Shown here: in pieces, positions 17,215 through 26,990 of the stretch
Numbering within the stretch: the first letter of the stretch is position 1
Layout: the number at the start of each line of letters is the position of its first letter
Origin: Robertmurraya korlensis NBRC 107688
GTDB taxonomy: Bacteria; Bacillota; Bacilli; Bacillales; Cytobacillaceae
NCBI RefSeq assembly: GCF_001591645.1
Contig: NZ_BCVH01000005.1
Span: 178,094-242,093, forward strand
DNA: 64,000 bases
Direction of reading: 5' to 3'
The notes under the pieces: model-generated
Seen by the model: only the letters and a program-made list of their open reading frames with translations
Database searches by the model: none
What the model was told of the DNA's origin: nothing
Program-made: the position numbers and the translations under genes

Positions 17215-17574
17215 TTACTCTTCACTTTTGTGGTGCTCGTGTGGTCCGCGGTCGGATCCGCCGTGGCGTCCTTTAAAAATAAAGCCGTTCTCTTCAAGCA
17301 TTTTGTAATGCTCCTCAAAACGCTGAATCATTTTGTCGGCTTGTTCTTTTGGGATGACGCCGAATTCTACATACTTTTGAATCAGTTGTTTCTTCTGTTC
17401 CAAAATACTTTTATGTAGCTTTGCAAGCTCTGCCTTTTGAGCATCCGTTAGTTTTACCTCTTCGGTGTTCTTCGCATCCTGTGGCTTTTCCACTTCTGCA
17501 AATGAAGAGGTGACGCCAAAGATAGACATGGAAAGCAAACAAGCAGCCAAGACTCCAACAAATTTTCTCATCAT
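17215..17574 (-). CDS. yckD: Secreted DUF2680 (YckD-like) protein
   Basis: 119 residues. Signal peptide MMRKFVGVLAACLLSMSIFG...SSFA (cleavage near residue 26), then a helical DUF2680 region (LTDAQKAELAKLHKSILEQKKQLIQKYVEFGVIPKEQADKM in two halves) and a His/Gly-rich tail (GRHGGSDRGPHEHHKSEE). The helical part resembles short Spy-like exported helices, and the histidine-rich end might bind metal; both are inference. Start ATG or the next ATG follows AAAGGAGGG. Confidence 0.8.
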   Translation of the reverse strand: MMRKFVGVLAACLLSMSIFGVTSSFAEVEKPQDAKNTEEVKLTDAQKAELAKLHKSILEQKKQLIQKYVEFGVIPKEQADKMIQRFEEHYKMLEENGFIFKGRHGGSDRGPHEHHKSEE

Positions 17575-17728
17575 ACATCCCTCCTTTACTCAACACGAAG
17601 GTTAATTTTTCCTAAATACGCTTGAAATATGCATGAGTCATTCCTGGCAAGTGGAATAAAAAACCGTTGACACTTTCAGAGAAATTCACTATAGTAACTG
17701 TGACATATTCATATTCCCGTGTGTCGGG

Positions 17729-17820
17729 AGAGGTTCATAGCGAACACAACCCTCTATAAAAAACTATGGCTTTGATGAAACTATCAACCATATCCAATGA
17801 GGATATGGTTTTATTTTTTG
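17729..17820 (+). promoter_or_regulatory. PreQ1-I riboswitch with terminator
   Basis: AGAGGTTC (17729), loop AGCGAACACAAC, CCTCT (17751) and the A-rich tail ATAAAAAACTA form the class I preQ1 H-type pseudoknot aptamer. An intrinsic terminator AACCATATCC/GGATATGGTT (17786-17810) with T run follows. Located before queF, whose substrate preQ0 is the precursor of preQ1, so it predicts feedback by transcription termination. Confidence 0.92.
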
Positions 17821-17890
17821 AATCAAAGTTATGTTTTCTATGCCTCTTTTCGTTGTTGAACACGGTTCATATTAAAAGGAGGTTCTTTTT

Positions 17891-18388
17891 ATGAGTGGAA
17901 GAAAAGATGAAGAATTAGAAGGCGTGACCTTATTAGGAAATCAGGGGACAAAGTATTTATTCGAGTATTCTCCTGCTATTCTTGAGGCATTTGATAACAA
18001 GCACCCAAATCGCGATTATTTTGTGAAATTTAACTGCCCTGAATTTACAAGTCTTTGTCCAAAAACAGGTCAGCCGGACTTCGCAACGATATATATTAGC
18101 TATATTCCTGATCAGAAAATGGTAGAGAGCAAGTCTCTAAAACTATACTTGTTCAGCTTTAGAAATCATGGAGACTTTCATGAGGATTGCATGAACATTA
18201 TTATGAACGATTTAATTGAGTTAATGGATCCTCGCTATATTGAGGTATGGGGAAAGTTTACTCCTAGAGGTGGAATTTCGATTGATCCGTACACCAATTA
18301 TGGCAAGCCTGGTACAAAATATGAAGAGATGGCACATTATCGCTTAATGAACCATGACTTAAATCCAGAGACGATTGATAATCGCTAA
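17891..18388 (+). CDS. queF: NADPH-dependent 7-cyano-7-deazaguanine reductase QueF
   Basis: 165 residues, the unimodular YkvM/QueF type of the tunnelling fold. It reduces preQ0 to preQ1 in queuosine biosynthesis. The catalytic Cys56 in [13 protein letters not shown] and Asp63 are present, as is the family motif [22 protein letters not shown] (in two overlapping pieces). RBS is AAGGAGGT. The other pathway genes queC, queD and queE are absent from the window, so queF stands alone here under its own preQ1-I riboswitch. Confidence 0.97.
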   Translation: MSGRKDEELEGVTLLGNQGTKYLFEYSPAILEAFDNKHPNRDYFVKFNCPEFTSLCPKTGQPDFATIYISYIPDQKMVESKSLKLYLFSFRNHGDFHEDCMNIIMNDLIELMDPRYIEVWGKFTPRGGISIDPYTNYGKPGTKYEEMAHYRLMNHDLNPETIDNR

Positions 18389-18401
18389 TGATGAACATGG
18401 A

Positions 18402-18428
18402 AGCAGAGAGAAAATCTCTGCTTTTTAT
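18402..18428. terminator. Terminator between queF and the convergent exporter
   Basis: AGCAGAGA/TCTCTGCT with GAAAA loop and T run. Confidence 0.8.
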
Positions 18429-18439
18429 TTTTTGCTCTG

Positions 18440-19057
18440 TTACATATTAATAAAAGAAAAAACTAGATAAACGGCAGCTGCCCACATAATTAAGGCAGAT
18501 ATTTTATTAAGAATCAATAAAAAGTTTCCAGACTTATCAATTTTTCCTATGATTCTACCTACCAGTGAAAGCCCAATAAACCAAATCCATGAAACTATAA
18601 TACAAGTAACAGTAAATATTATTCTTTCTTCTCCCTGATATTGTAATGAACTTGTACCAATGACCCCCACCGTGTCCATGATGGCATGTGGATTTAATAA
18701 AGAGACAGATGCGGCAAACAATACTTGTTTCTTTAAAGAAAATTTATTTACATCAGAATTTCTTAGACTATTTGGTTTACTATTCCATGTGTTCCATCCC
18801 ATATACACTAAAAAAATAGCCCCGCCTGTGATTAAAATGATTTTCATCCAAAATGAACTTAAAATCAGTAAGGAAACACCTAAAACAGCAATTGTAATTA
18901 ACAAGGTATCGCAAAGGGAAGCTGTTATAACCACGGGTAAAACATTGATATATCTTGGGTGTAGTGCCCCTTGGTTAAAAATAAAAACATTTTGGACACC
19001 CAGTGGCAGAATTAATCCAATTGCAAGAATAAACCCATGAATAAATGGTTCCATCAT
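18440..19057 (-). CDS. LysE/ArgO-family amino-acid exporter
   Basis: 205 residues with six hydrophobic segments (about 5-25, 38-60, 66-85, 110-135, 143-165, 180-202). The family motif GLILPLGVQNVFIFNQGAL near the N-terminus and the NPHAIMDTVGVIG segment in the middle match LysE/ArgO (YisU in B. subtilis). Predicted to export basic amino acids such as arginine or lysine across the cytoplasmic membrane. No regulator of the LysG/ArgP kind is adjacent. The 250-nt upstream gap is very AT-rich and shows no gene. Confidence 0.85.
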   Translation of the reverse strand: MMEPFIHGFILAIGLILPLGVQNVFIFNQGALHPRYINVLPVVITASLCDTLLITIAVLGVSLLILSSFWMKIILITGGAIFLVYMGWNTWNSKPNSLRNSDVNKFSLKKQVLFAASVSLLNPHAIMDTVGVIGTSSLQYQGEERIIFTVTCIIVSWIWFIGLSLVGRIIGKIDKSGNFLLILNKISALIMWAAAVYLVFSFINM

Positions 19058-19308
19058 CCAACGTTCTCCTTTCTTTACATACTCTAAGCTCCATTGTACA
19101 CTTCCACAGCTACATGATGGCCTTAAATGCTTATCAAAAATTATAAAAACAATAGCCTCATAAAGGCTTCTTTTGAACCTATCTTGTTATTTAATAAGAA
19201 ATTAAGATTATTCTCTAATAAAGCTGATTCTTTAAAAAAATTCGACAAAATTCTTCATTTATTTTAAAACCTGACGATATAAAAGAAAAACATCGTTGGG
19301 GTGAGGGT

Positions 19309-21315
19309 ATGTTCAAGAAAATTCAAACGAAAATCATGCTGACGGTCAGTATCCTTCTAGCAGTTACGTTACTAATTGTTTCGACTGTTACGTTTTTTAA
19401 AACGAAGGATGAGATGCTTTCTAGCGTGAGTTCGAGCTCAAGTGCGCAAGTAGATAGCTTAAAAAGCAATATTGATTTATACTTACATTTTTATGGAAGT
19501 TCGGTTGACCGATATAGCAAAGATAGTCGAATTATTGATTACTTAAAACAAGTAAAGGCTAACGAACAAACGGGTTTAGACACCTATTGGCCGATTGTTG
19601 ACAAAGACTTTCAGGAATTTATGAACCTGAATAAAAATGCTGCAACTATCTATGTTGGAGCAGAAACAAAGCAATTTACGACTACCCCTGTTATCGAGCT
19701 ACCGCCAGATTATGATCCAACGGGAAGACCTTGGTACACAGCTGCCGTTCAATCTTCGGGACAAACCATTTGGACGGATCCGTATGAAGATGCGAGCTCT
19801 GGAGAATATGTTGTCACTGTAGCACAGGCAGTTCTTGATCCAGAAACGAAGGAAACTCTTGGGGTTGTTGGAATGGATCTCAGCCTAGCAGGGCTTTCAG
19901 GAATTATTACAGAGACTAAAGTAGGATATGATGGATATTCACTATTATTAGACCAAAATGGTATGGCCTTAGTTCATCCAAAGGATCAAGGAAAAGATGT
20001 TAGTAAAAAGGCCTACTTTTCTACTGTAAATAGTGGAGAAAAAGGTGCCACTTCTTATACAGAAGGTAAAACGGATTACGAACTCTACTACCAGACCCTC
20101 GGTCAAACAGGCTGGAAGGTCGGTATGGTGTTTGAGACAAAAAATATATTAGAAAGTGCAAAAAGTCTTCAGGATGCCATTCTGATTATCGCAGCAATTG
20201 CCATTGTTATCGGTCTAGTCATTACCTATTTCTTGTCAAAGAGTATCGCAAAACCAATCATGCTTTTAAATAAGCAGGTTCAAGAGGTAGCAGCAGGAGA
20301 TTTAACGATCCAGGTAGAGAGCAAATCAAAGGATGAAACAGGTCAATTAACAGACCATTTTAACATCATGGTTGAAAACATGCGTGAACTTATTACCTCT
20401 GTAGAAAAGTCAGTTGACAGTGTAAATGATTCCGCTTCTAGCTTAACAGCCGTATCGGAAGAAACGATTGCTGCAAGTGAAGAGGTAGCAAGAGCAACTG
20501 GAGAAATTGCAGCAGGTGCATATCAGCAAGCACAGGATGCAGAAGGTGCGAACCAAAGGGCAATCGGATTATCAACACAAATTGAAAAAGTAAAAGAAAA
20601 TGTGGAAGACATGTCTGGATTGTCCAAGCAAGCGGAAGTCACGAATGCAAAAGGCTTAGAGCAAATGAACTTCTTAAGACAACGTGCGATGGAGAGCGAC
20701 GAAGTCATTAAGAATGTTGGGACAGTGATCAATCATCTAGATTCAAAGGTAAAGGAAATCGAAAAGGTCATTCACTCGATTACGGAGATTTCCGATCAAA
20801 CGAATCTTCTAGCCTTGAATGCAAGTATTGAAGCAGCTAGAGCAGGAGAAAGTGGTAAAGGGTTTGCGGTTGTTGCTGATGAGGTGAGAAAGCTTGCGGA
20901 GCAATCGGCGAAGGCAGCTCATCAAGTAAAGCAAACGATCTCCAGTATTGAAAAAGAAACAAAGCATGTCGTAAAGGAAATGGAACAGACAGTAGCCATT
21001 TCACAGCTACAAAGCCAAGCAGTAGGACAAACAGAAGTAGCGTTTAATGATATTTCACAAACCATTAACGCAATCGTCTCTTCGATTGGGTCCATTCGAA
21101 CAGATGTTGACCATATCAATGATTTGAAGGATGACGTGGTAGCTTCTATCCAAAGCATAGCTTCTGTTGCGGAGCATTCAGCAGTAGCCTCAGATAGGGT
21201 CAGTGAATCAACAGAGGAGCAAGTACGTGCGCTCGATTCAGTAACACAGTCTGCTATTGAACTAAACGAAGCAAGTTCAAAGCTTGCTGAGATGATTAAG
21301 CGATTTAAAATATAA
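19309..21315 (+). CDS. Methyl-accepting chemotaxis protein (McpA/McpB type)
   Basis: 668 residues, the length of B. subtilis McpA/McpB. TM1 about 8-30; extracellular dCache ligand-binding domain about 35-280 with the [12 protein letters not shown] motif; TM2 about 285-305; HAMP about 306-358; cytoplasmic four-helix signalling domain to the end. The hairpin tip [20 protein letters not shown] is intact. The dCache domain of this type often binds amino acids, but the ligand cannot be read. Signals to CheA/CheW; motA and motB lie 18 kb downstream. RBS GGGGTGAGGG. Followed by a strong terminator. Confidence 0.94.
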   Translation: MFKKIQTKIMLTVSILLAVTLLIVSTVTFFKTKDEMLSSVSSSSSAQVDSLKSNIDLYLHFYGSSVDRYSKDSRIIDYLKQVKANEQTGLDTYWPIVDKDFQEFMNLNKNAATIYVGAETKQFTTTPVIELPPDYDPTGRPWYTAAVQSSGQTIWTDPYEDASSGEYVVTVAQAVLDPETKETLGVVGMDLSLAGLSGIITETKVGYDGYSLLLDQNGMALVHPKDQGKDVSKKAYFSTVNSGEKGATSYTEGKTDYELYYQTLGQTGWKVGMVFETKNILESAKSLQDAILIIAAIAIVIGLVITYFLSKSIAKPIMLLNKQVQEVAAGDLTIQVESKSKDETGQLTDHFNIMVENMRELITSVEKSVDSVNDSASSLTAVSEETIAASEEVARATGEIAAGAYQQAQDAEGANQRAIGLSTQIEKVKENVEDMSGLSKQAEVTNAKGLEQMNFLRQRAMESDEVIKNVGTVINHLDSKVKEIEKVIHSITEISDQTNLLALNASIEAARAGESGKGFAVVADEVRKLAEQSAKAAHQVKQTISSIEKETKHVVKEMEQTVAISQLQSQAVGQTEVAFNDISQTINAIVSSIGSIRTDVDHINDLKDDVVASIQSIASVAEHSAVASDRVSESTEEQVRALDSVTQSAIELNEASSKLAEMIKRFKI

Positions 21316-21321
21316 TACATG

Positions 21322-21352
21322 ACCGGTAGGACGAGATCCTACCGGTTTTTTC
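21322..21352 (+). terminator. Terminator after the chemoreceptor gene
   Basis: ACCGGTAGGA/TCCTACCGGT hairpin and six T. Confidence 0.88.
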
Positions 21353-21429
21353 GTATGGAGGTTGGTATTGGTTTTCTTTCATCTGCCTATTATGATTAAA
21401 GGTAAGAAAATACTAAAGAGGGGTATTTT

Positions 21430-22236
21430 ATGAAGGAACACATAATAGAAGTTCTTCAGCAAATTGAACGAGAATATGATGTTAAAGTGTTATACGCTTG
21501 TGAATCGGGAAGTCGTGCCTGGGGATTTCCTTCTAGGGACAGTGATTTTGATGTGAGATTTCTGTATGTACATAATAAAGAATGGTATTTATCCATTGAC
21601 CAGGGAAGAGACGTCATTGAAGTGCCTAGTCAAGACTCCCTTGCAAAGGCGGTTCATCCACTATTGGACATGAGTGGGTGGGAGCTTACTAAGGCGTTGA
21701 GACTTTACCGAAAGTCTAATCCGCCATTTATGGAGTGGCTTCATTCCGGGATTGTCTATCATGAAAAGTATGGAACAGCAGAAAAACTTTTAGCCCTCGA
21801 ACATAAAGTGTTTTCACCCGTAACCTGTCTTTCCCACTATGTTAGTATGGCTAAGAGAAATTTCCGTTCGTACCTGATGGAAGAGGAGGTAAATCATAAA
21901 AAATACTTTACGGTTCTACGTCCTATTTTAGCGGCGAAGTGGATTATAACGTACCATTCGATTCCTCCAATTGAATTTGATGTTCTTGTAAAGAAACTGG
22001 TACCCACGGGACCGGTACGGCAAGCCATTGAAGATCTAATTGATCGAAAAAAAATGAGAGCAGAGGATCAGCCTTTAAAGTTAGAACCCTCCATTAAGGT
22101 CCTTAATGACTACCTACATCAAGAAATCATACATATGGAAAGAAGGACTAAGGGATGGGATGAGGGTGATAAAGGTACATCCACACATTTGTTCAATGAG
22201 CTATTTAGAGAGCTGCTGGATGAGGCTTGGAAGTAG
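21430..22236 (+). CDS. Nucleotidyltransferase-superfamily protein (RlaP family)
   Basis: 268 residues of the DNA-polymerase-beta-like nucleotidyltransferase superfamily, family PF10127 (RlaP). The catalytic motif is GSRAWGFPSRDSDFDVRF (about 27-44), with the paired Asp residues (DSDFD) and a later Glu/Asp on DVIEVPSQD. The family occurs near RNA ligases in phages and bacteria and was proposed to act in RNA repair; in Bacillus it usually stands alone, as here. Its substrate is unknown. RBS GAGGGG. Confidence 0.82.
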   Translation: MKEHIIEVLQQIEREYDVKVLYACESGSRAWGFPSRDSDFDVRFLYVHNKEWYLSIDQGRDVIEVPSQDSLAKAVHPLLDMSGWELTKALRLYRKSNPPFMEWLHSGIVYHEKYGTAEKLLALEHKVFSPVTCLSHYVSMAKRNFRSYLMEEEVNHKKYFTVLRPILAAKWIITYHSIPPIEFDVLVKKLVPTGPVRQAIEDLIDRKKMRAEDQPLKLEPSIKVLNDYLHQEIIHMERRTKGWDEGDKGTSTHLFNELFRELLDEAWK

Positions 22237-22334
22237 TTAAGGTATTAGAAATGGGTAATTTTAAAGCATATGATCCTCCGATAAGTTAAAACTAGTCTAT
22301 AATAGAAAATAGAATAGCAATGGAGTGATTAGAA

Positions 22335-22517
22335 TTGGCGAGAGTAAAAGCAAAAAGCAAGAGTGGAGTAGGAAAAGGTACGGGGAAAAAAGGCTGGACG
22401 CGTTGGCAGGCTGGAGCAAAAAAAGCGAAAAATGCAAAACCGTATAAAAGCAAGGGTGTAAAGCATGGATCTGGTTCAGGAGATGAGAAAGGGACGGCAG
22501 ACCGAGCAGAAAAGTAG
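22335..22517 (+). CDS. Small lysine/glycine-rich basic protein, 60 aa
   Basis: Translation from TTG after GGAGTG. The product is extremely basic and low complexity (KAKSKSGVGKGTGKKGW, then GAKKAKNAKPYKSKG), with a charged C-terminus. It resembles short Bacillus proteins of the DUF3934 kind, a tentative match. The composition suggests nucleic-acid binding, which is only inference. It starts 100 nt after the RlaP gene and ends 36 nt before the next gene in the same direction, a possible operon. Confidence 0.65.
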   Translation: MARVKAKSKSGVGKGTGKKGWTRWQAGAKKAKNAKPYKSKGVKHGSGSGDEKGTADRAEK

Positions 22518-22552
22518 AGGTCCTATACTATTGATATGGGGAGAGGGTAAAG

Positions 22553-23059
22553 ATGGATGCAAGATATCCGATTGGTACGTTTCAGTTAGAGGGAGACATA
22601 GATAGAACGTTAATGAATCACTGGATTGAGGAGATTGCAAGCTTGCCTAAAAAGCTAAGAGAGGCTGTTACAGACTTAACTGATGAACAGCTTGATACAC
22701 CTTACCGTGAGGGAGGCTGGACGATTCGTCAGGTTGTCCATCATATCGCAGATAGCCATATGAATGCGTATATCCGATTTAAGCTAGCATTAACGGAAGA
22801 TAGCCCAGTTATTAAGCCTTACGAAGAAGCTAGATGGGCTGAGTTAGAAGATTCAAAGCTACCTGTAGACGTGTCTTTGATGCTTATAGAGTCTGTACAT
22901 ATAAGATTGATTGTTCTTCTAAAGGCTCTAAATGAAGACGAACGGAAAAGAACCTTCGTCCATCCAGAGTCTGGGGTCGTTTCACTAGAAAAGAATATTG
23001 GTTTGTACGCATGGCACGGAAATCATCATCTTGCCCATATCACTAATGCAAAGCTGTAG
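22553..23059 (+). CDS. DinB/YfiT-type metal-dependent thiol transferase (bacillithiol transferase-like)
   Basis: 168-residue DinB four-helix-bundle protein. Three metal-ligand histidines are visible: VVHHIADSH (about 62-69) and WHGNHHLAHI near the C-terminus (about 157-166). N-terminal MDARYPIGTFQ is typical of the YfiT branch. In Bacillus, YfiT/BstA-like proteins are S-transferases using bacillithiol or putative metal hydrolases. The substrate is unknown. RBS GGGGAGAGGG. A perfect long hairpin terminator follows. Confidence 0.85.
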   Translation: MDARYPIGTFQLEGDIDRTLMNHWIEEIASLPKKLREAVTDLTDEQLDTPYREGGWTIRQVVHHIADSHMNAYIRFKLALTEDSPVIKPYEEARWAELEDSKLPVDVSLMLIESVHIRLIVLLKALNEDERKRTFVHPESGVVSLEKNIGLYAWHGNHHLAHITNAKL

Positions 23060-23085
23060 ACCATACAATGGTCTACAGCTTTTTT
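23051..23085 (+). terminator. Terminator
   Basis: A 14-bp perfect stem AAGCTGTAGACCAT/ATGGTCTACAGCTT, ACA loop, T run; its 5' arm overlaps the stop codon region of the preceding gene. Confidence 0.9.
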
Positions 23086-23227
23086 CTATCTTTATAGGTG
23101 ATACGATTAATTTACAACATAAATTAAGTGGGAAACTTCTATTGTCATAAAATTTTCACAAATCCCAAAAACCTTATGTAACTAGCAATAGGTATCCAAG
23201 ATTTTATGAAAAACATTCTCAACTAGG

Positions 23228-23256
23228 TTGACACTATTTGGATATAAATATATTAT
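23228..23256 (+). promoter_or_regulatory. Sigma-A promoter of the siderophore importer
   Basis: TTGACA (23228-23233), 17-nt spacer, TATTAT (23251-23256): near-consensus. Confidence 0.8.
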
Positions 23257-23264
23257 AGACTTTG

Positions 23265-23279
23265 TGATAATGATTATCA
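23265..23279. promoter_or_regulatory. Fur box
   Basis: TGATAATGATTATCA is a perfect 7-1-7 Fur operator beginning 9 nt after the -10, covering the expected transcription start. It predicts repression of the operon by Fur with iron. Confidence 0.93.
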
Positions 23280-23309
23280 TTATTAGATAATTGATAAAGA
23301 GGAGAGCCG

Positions 23310-24260
23310 ATGAAGAAACGATATTTACTAATCGCGTTACTTATTCTTTCAGTTCTATCTCTTTTTGTAGGGGTAAGCAGCATTTCTCCAAAGATGTTAC
23401 TTGACTTTCAATCAGAAGAAACTGAAATCTTTTTAATTAGCCGTGTTCCAAGGTTAATTGCTATTTTACTAGCAGGAGCAGGGATGAGTATTGCTGGTTT
23501 GATCATGCAGCAACTAAGTAGAAACAAATTCGTGTCTCCGACAACCGCTGGAACATTAGATGCGACAAGGCTAGGAATTCTCGTATCGATGCTATTTTTT
23601 GCGAATGCAACGATGTTACAAAAGATGGGGATTGCATTTGCCTTCGCATTAGCAGGAACTTTTCTTTTTATGCAAATCCTAGACAGAATTAAGTTCAAGG
23701 ATGCTATATTTATCCCGCTGGTTGGACTCATGTTCGGTAATATTTTATCCTCGGTATCAACGTTTTTTGCGTATCGTGCAGATGTGATCCAGAACATGTC
23801 AGCTTGGCTACAGGGAGATTTTTCAATGATTATGAAAGGCCGTTACGAGCTGTTATACATAAGTATTCCGGTGTTAATAGTTGCCTATCTATATGCTAAT
23901 CGATTCACAGTTGCCGGTATGGGAGAGGATTTTTCAAAAAACCTGGGTCTTGCCTATAAACGAGTGGTGAATATAGGGTTGGTATTAGTTGCTCTCATTA
24001 CAGTGACGGTGGTTCTTACCGTTGGTGTCATTCCTTTTTTAGGTTTAATTATTCCTAATATTATATCTATTTTTAAAGGGGACCATTTGCAAAAGACCTT
24101 GCCACATACGGCATTGTTAGGAGCAATCTTTCTTCTAATAACAGATATTCTTGGCCGAGTCATTATTTACCCATATGAGATTTCTATCTCATTAATGGTC
24201 GGTGTGATCGGTAGTGGTATCTTCCTATTCTTGTTGTTCCGGAGGAAGGCGTATGCGTAA
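23310..24260 (+). CDS. yclN: FecCD-type siderophore permease (YclN-like)
   Basis: 316 residues, nine to ten hydrophobic segments, the FecCD/BtuC permease fold. Conserved features include RVPRLIAILLAGAGMSIAGLIMQQLSRNKFVSP in overlapping parts and the GLIIPNIISI coupling region. First gene of a four-gene set (permease, permease, ATPase, binding protein) in the same order as B. subtilis yclNOPQ, the petrobactin importer. The Fur box and sigma-A promoter are immediately upstream. The substrate assignment rests on order and family resemblance. Confidence 0.88.
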   Translation: MKKRYLLIALLILSVLSLFVGVSSISPKMLLDFQSEETEIFLISRVPRLIAILLAGAGMSIAGLIMQQLSRNKFVSPTTAGTLDATRLGILVSMLFFANATMLQKMGIAFAFALAGTFLFMQILDRIKFKDAIFIPLVGLMFGNILSSVSTFFAYRADVIQNMSAWLQGDFSMIMKGRYELLYISIPVLIVAYLYANRFTVAGMGEDFSKNLGLAYKRVVNIGLVLVALITVTVVLTVGVIPFLGLIIPNIISIFKGDHLQKTLPHTALLGAIFLLITDILGRVIIYPYEISISLMVGVIGSGIFLFLLFRRKAYA

Positions 24261-25203
24261 TTCAACCAAGAATATTTTATTGATTTTAGCTGCAATAGTG
24301 GTCTGTGCTCTATATTTATTTCATGATTTAAATGGGAGCTATGATTATGCACTTCCGAGAAGAGGGTTTAAGGTAGCTGCGATGATATTGACTGGGGTAG
24401 CGATTGCCTATTCCACGGTTGTATTTCAAACCATTACCCATAACCGAATTTTAACTCCAAGTATTATGGGATTAGATTCCCTTTATATGCTTTTACAAAC
24501 GGTCATTATTTTCTTTTTGGGTTCAACCCATGTAATCGTAACAAACAAGCAAATCAATTTCGGTATTTCAGTTGTCGCAATGATTGTTTTTGCTCTATTA
24601 CTCTACCGATTTCTTTTTCAAAAAGGAAATCAACCAATCTACTTTTTGTTATTAATTGGAATTATTGTAGGAACGTTTTTCTCGAGCATCTCGACATTCT
24701 TACAGGTATTAATTGATCCGAATGAATTCCAGATTGTACAAGATCGAATGTTTGCAAGTTTTAATAATATCAATACCGATATTTTATGGATTGCGATTGG
24801 GATTGTAGGTTTGTTAATCATCTATGCATGGCGCTTCACTGCCTATCTAGATGTTCTGTCACTTGGCAGGGATAACGCTGTAAATCTAGGTGTCAATTAT
24901 GATTCATTAGTGAAGAAAATGCTTATACTTGTTGCGGTGTTTATTTCCGTTTCAACAGCACTTGTAGGACCGATTACGTTTTTTGGATTAATTGTAGCCA
25001 ACCTATCGTATCAATTATTTGGAACCTATAAACACAATATACTGATCATTGGTGCTGGTCTAATAAGTATTATCGCCCTCGTAGGAGGACAATGGATCGT
25101 TGAAAGAATCTTTACATTCTCAACTACACTAAGCGTTATCATTAACTTCATCGGTGGCGTGTACTTCATTTATTTACTGCTAAAGGAGAGTCGATCATCT
25201 TGA
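24253..25203 (+). CDS. yclO: FecCD-type siderophore permease (YclO-like)
   Basis: 316 residues from the ATG at 24253 (GGAGGAAGG upstream); earlier in-frame codons belong to the overlapping end of yclN. About nine membrane helices. The paired permease to YclN: the two form the membrane channel of the importer. The start overlaps the end of yclN by 8 nt and the stop overlaps the start of the ATPase gene, indicating tight translational coupling. Confidence 0.88.
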   Translation: MRNSTKNILLILAAIVVCALYLFHDLNGSYDYALPRRGFKVAAMILTGVAIAYSTVVFQTITHNRILTPSIMGLDSLYMLLQTVIIFFLGSTHVIVTNKQINFGISVVAMIVFALLLYRFLFQKGNQPIYFLLLIGIIVGTFFSSISTFLQVLIDPNEFQIVQDRMFASFNNINTDILWIAIGIVGLLIIYAWRFTAYLDVLSLGRDNAVNLGVNYDSLVKKMLILVAVFISVSTALVGPITFFGLIVANLSYQLFGTYKHNILIIGAGLISIIALVGGQWIVERIFTFSTTLSVIINFIGGVYFIYLLLKESRSS

Positions 25204-25961
25204 TCCAAGTTCAAGCACTTTCGAAGTTTTATGGAAAAAAGAAAGTCGTAGAAGATGTAACTGTCTCGATTCAAAGAGGGAAGATTACTTCTTTTATCGG
25301 CCCGAATGGAGCAGGAAAGTCAACTCTGTTATCAATGGTCAGTCGTCTTTTGGATGCAGATACAGGTGAGGTACTGATTGATCAATCGAATATAAAAAAG
25401 ATGAAGTCAAATGACTTTTCAAAAATTGTATCCATCTTAAAGCAATCCAATTATATGAATGTCCGTTTAACGATTCGTGAGCTGGTTTCATTCGGTCGCT
25501 TCCCTTACTCAAAGGGTCGCTTAACGGCTGAGGATGAGAAAATGGTTGATCAAGCAATCGAATATATGGCGTTGAAGGACATGGAAGACAGGTACTTAGA
25601 TGAATTGTCAGGAGGGCAAAAGCAGCGCGCTTTTATCGCAATGGTTATTGCTCAAGACACAGAGTATATCTTACTGGATGAGCCGTTAAATAATCTGGAT
25701 ATGAAGCATTCTGTGCAGATTATGAAAATTTTACGCCGTCTGGTGGATGAGCTTGGAAAAACGGTGGTAATTGTTCTTCATGATATTAATTTTGCTTCAG
25801 TGTATTCCGACCGTATCGTTGCTCTAAAGGATGGAAAGGTCGTAAAGGATGGACCAACAAATGAGATTATCCAATCAACTGCTTTGAAGGAAATTTATGA
25901 TATGGATATTCCCATTCAAGAAATGAACAACTGCAGAATCTGCGTTTACTTTAATTCATAA
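25200..25961 (+). CDS. yclP: Siderophore ABC transporter ATPase (YclP-like)
   Basis: 253 residues from TTG overlapping the previous stop by 4 nt. Walker A GPNGAGKST, signature LSGGQKQRA, Walker B YILLDEPLNNLD and switch His in VLHDINFA are all intact. Energises uptake through the YclN/YclO pair at the cytoplasmic face. Order and sequence follow B. subtilis YclP. RBS is AAAGGAGAG within the end of the upstream gene. Confidence 0.92.
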   Translation: MIQVQALSKFYGKKKVVEDVTVSIQRGKITSFIGPNGAGKSTLLSMVSRLLDADTGEVLIDQSNIKKMKSNDFSKIVSILKQSNYMNVRLTIRELVSFGRFPYSKGRLTAEDEKMVDQAIEYMALKDMEDRYLDELSGGQKQRAFIAMVIAQDTEYILLDEPLNNLDMKHSVQIMKILRRLVDELGKTVVIVLHDINFASVYSDRIVALKDGKVVKDGPTNEIIQSTALKEIYDMDIPIQEMNNCRICVYFNS

Positions 25962-25978
25962 AAAAGGGGATAGAAAAC

Positions 25979-26938
25979 ATGAAGAAGTTAGGTTTATTTT
26001 CAATTATTGTCACGATGCTATTTTTACTAGCAGCATGTGGAGGCAAAGAAGAAGCGAGCACAACAGCTAGCACAGAAGGAGAAAAAACAGAAGAAGAGTC
26101 AAAGGAAGTAACCATTAGTCATCAATATGGTGAAGTAACGCTAGAAAAGAGCCCTAAGAAGGTAGTCGTATTTGATTTTGGAGTACTTGATACATTAGAT
26201 GCATTTGGTGTAGACATAGTAGGTGTTCCACAAGCAACCGTTCCAAAGAGCTTAGAGAAGTATGCTAGCTCAGATTATACAAACGTAGGAAGCTTAAAAG
26301 AGCCTGATTTTGAAGCGATTCATCACCTAGAACCAGATGTTATCTTTATCTCTGGTAGACAAGCGGAATTATATGATCAATTTGCTGAGATTGCCCCAAC
26401 TGTTTTCATTGATGTAGATTATGCTAACTATATGTCTTCTCTAGAAAAGAATTTTGAACTTTTAGCAGAAATCTTTGAAAAAGAAGATGTGCTTGATTCA
26501 AAAATGGAAGAGTTAACAGCAAGCATTGACGAGCTTAACAAGGAAGCTACAGCTTCTGAAAGCAAAGCTCTGATTTTATTAGCAAATGAAGGCAAGGTAA
26601 GTGCCTACGGACCTGGTTCACGTTATGGATTCGTTCATGATGCATTTGGATTCAAAGCCGTTGACGAAAACCTAGAAGTATCTCAACATGGTCAAAGCAT
26701 CACATTTGAATACATTCTTGAGAAAAATCCAGATGTTATTTTCGTGATCGACCGTTCTGCTGCAGTTGGCGGAGAAGTTGGTGCAAAAGAAACGATTGAA
26801 AATGAGTTAGTGAAGAAAACCAATGCTTATAAAAACGGTAAAATTATTTACCTAGACGCTGTAAACTGGTACATCGCTGGAAACGGTGTTGAATCAACAA
26901 AATCAATGGTAGAAGAAGTGAAAGCAGCACTTAACTAA
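25979..26938 (+). CDS. yclQ: Siderophore-binding lipoprotein (YclQ-like)
   Basis: 319 residues. Lipoprotein signal ending in LLAAC with Cys20 as the lipid-modified residue, then a Ser/Thr/Glu-rich linker and two lobes of the FepB/FhuD-type periplasmic-binding fold joined by a long helix (DVIFISGRQAEL, YGPGSRYGFVHDAFG). The protein is membrane-anchored outside the cell and delivers ferric siderophore to YclNO. B. subtilis YclQ binds petrobactin and its precursor; I infer the same here. RBS AAAGGGG. Confidence 0.9.
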   Translation: MKKLGLFSIIVTMLFLLAACGGKEEASTTASTEGEKTEEESKEVTISHQYGEVTLEKSPKKVVVFDFGVLDTLDAFGVDIVGVPQATVPKSLEKYASSDYTNVGSLKEPDFEAIHHLEPDVIFISGRQAELYDQFAEIAPTVFIDVDYANYMSSLEKNFELLAEIFEKEDVLDSKMEELTASIDELNKEATASESKALILLANEGKVSAYGPGSRYGFVHDAFGFKAVDENLEVSQHGQSITFEYILEKNPDVIFVIDRSAAVGGEVGAKETIENELVKKTNAYKNGKIIYLDAVNWYIAGNGVESTKSMVEEVKAALN

Positions 26939-26945
26939 ATGGGAT

Positions 26946-26970
26946 AGCCGGACTTTGTTCCGGCTTTTTT
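26946..26970 (+). terminator. Terminator after yclQ
   Basis: AGCCGGA/TCCGGCT hairpin with T run. hmoA begins 21 nt later, so hmoA may be reached by read-through. Confidence 0.8.
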
Positions 26971-26990
26971 ACCAATAGGAGGTTATCTAC

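Noticed and set aside
17761..17820. Terminator hairpin as an independent feature unrelated to queF
   Set aside because: It is the expression platform of the preQ1-I riboswitch.
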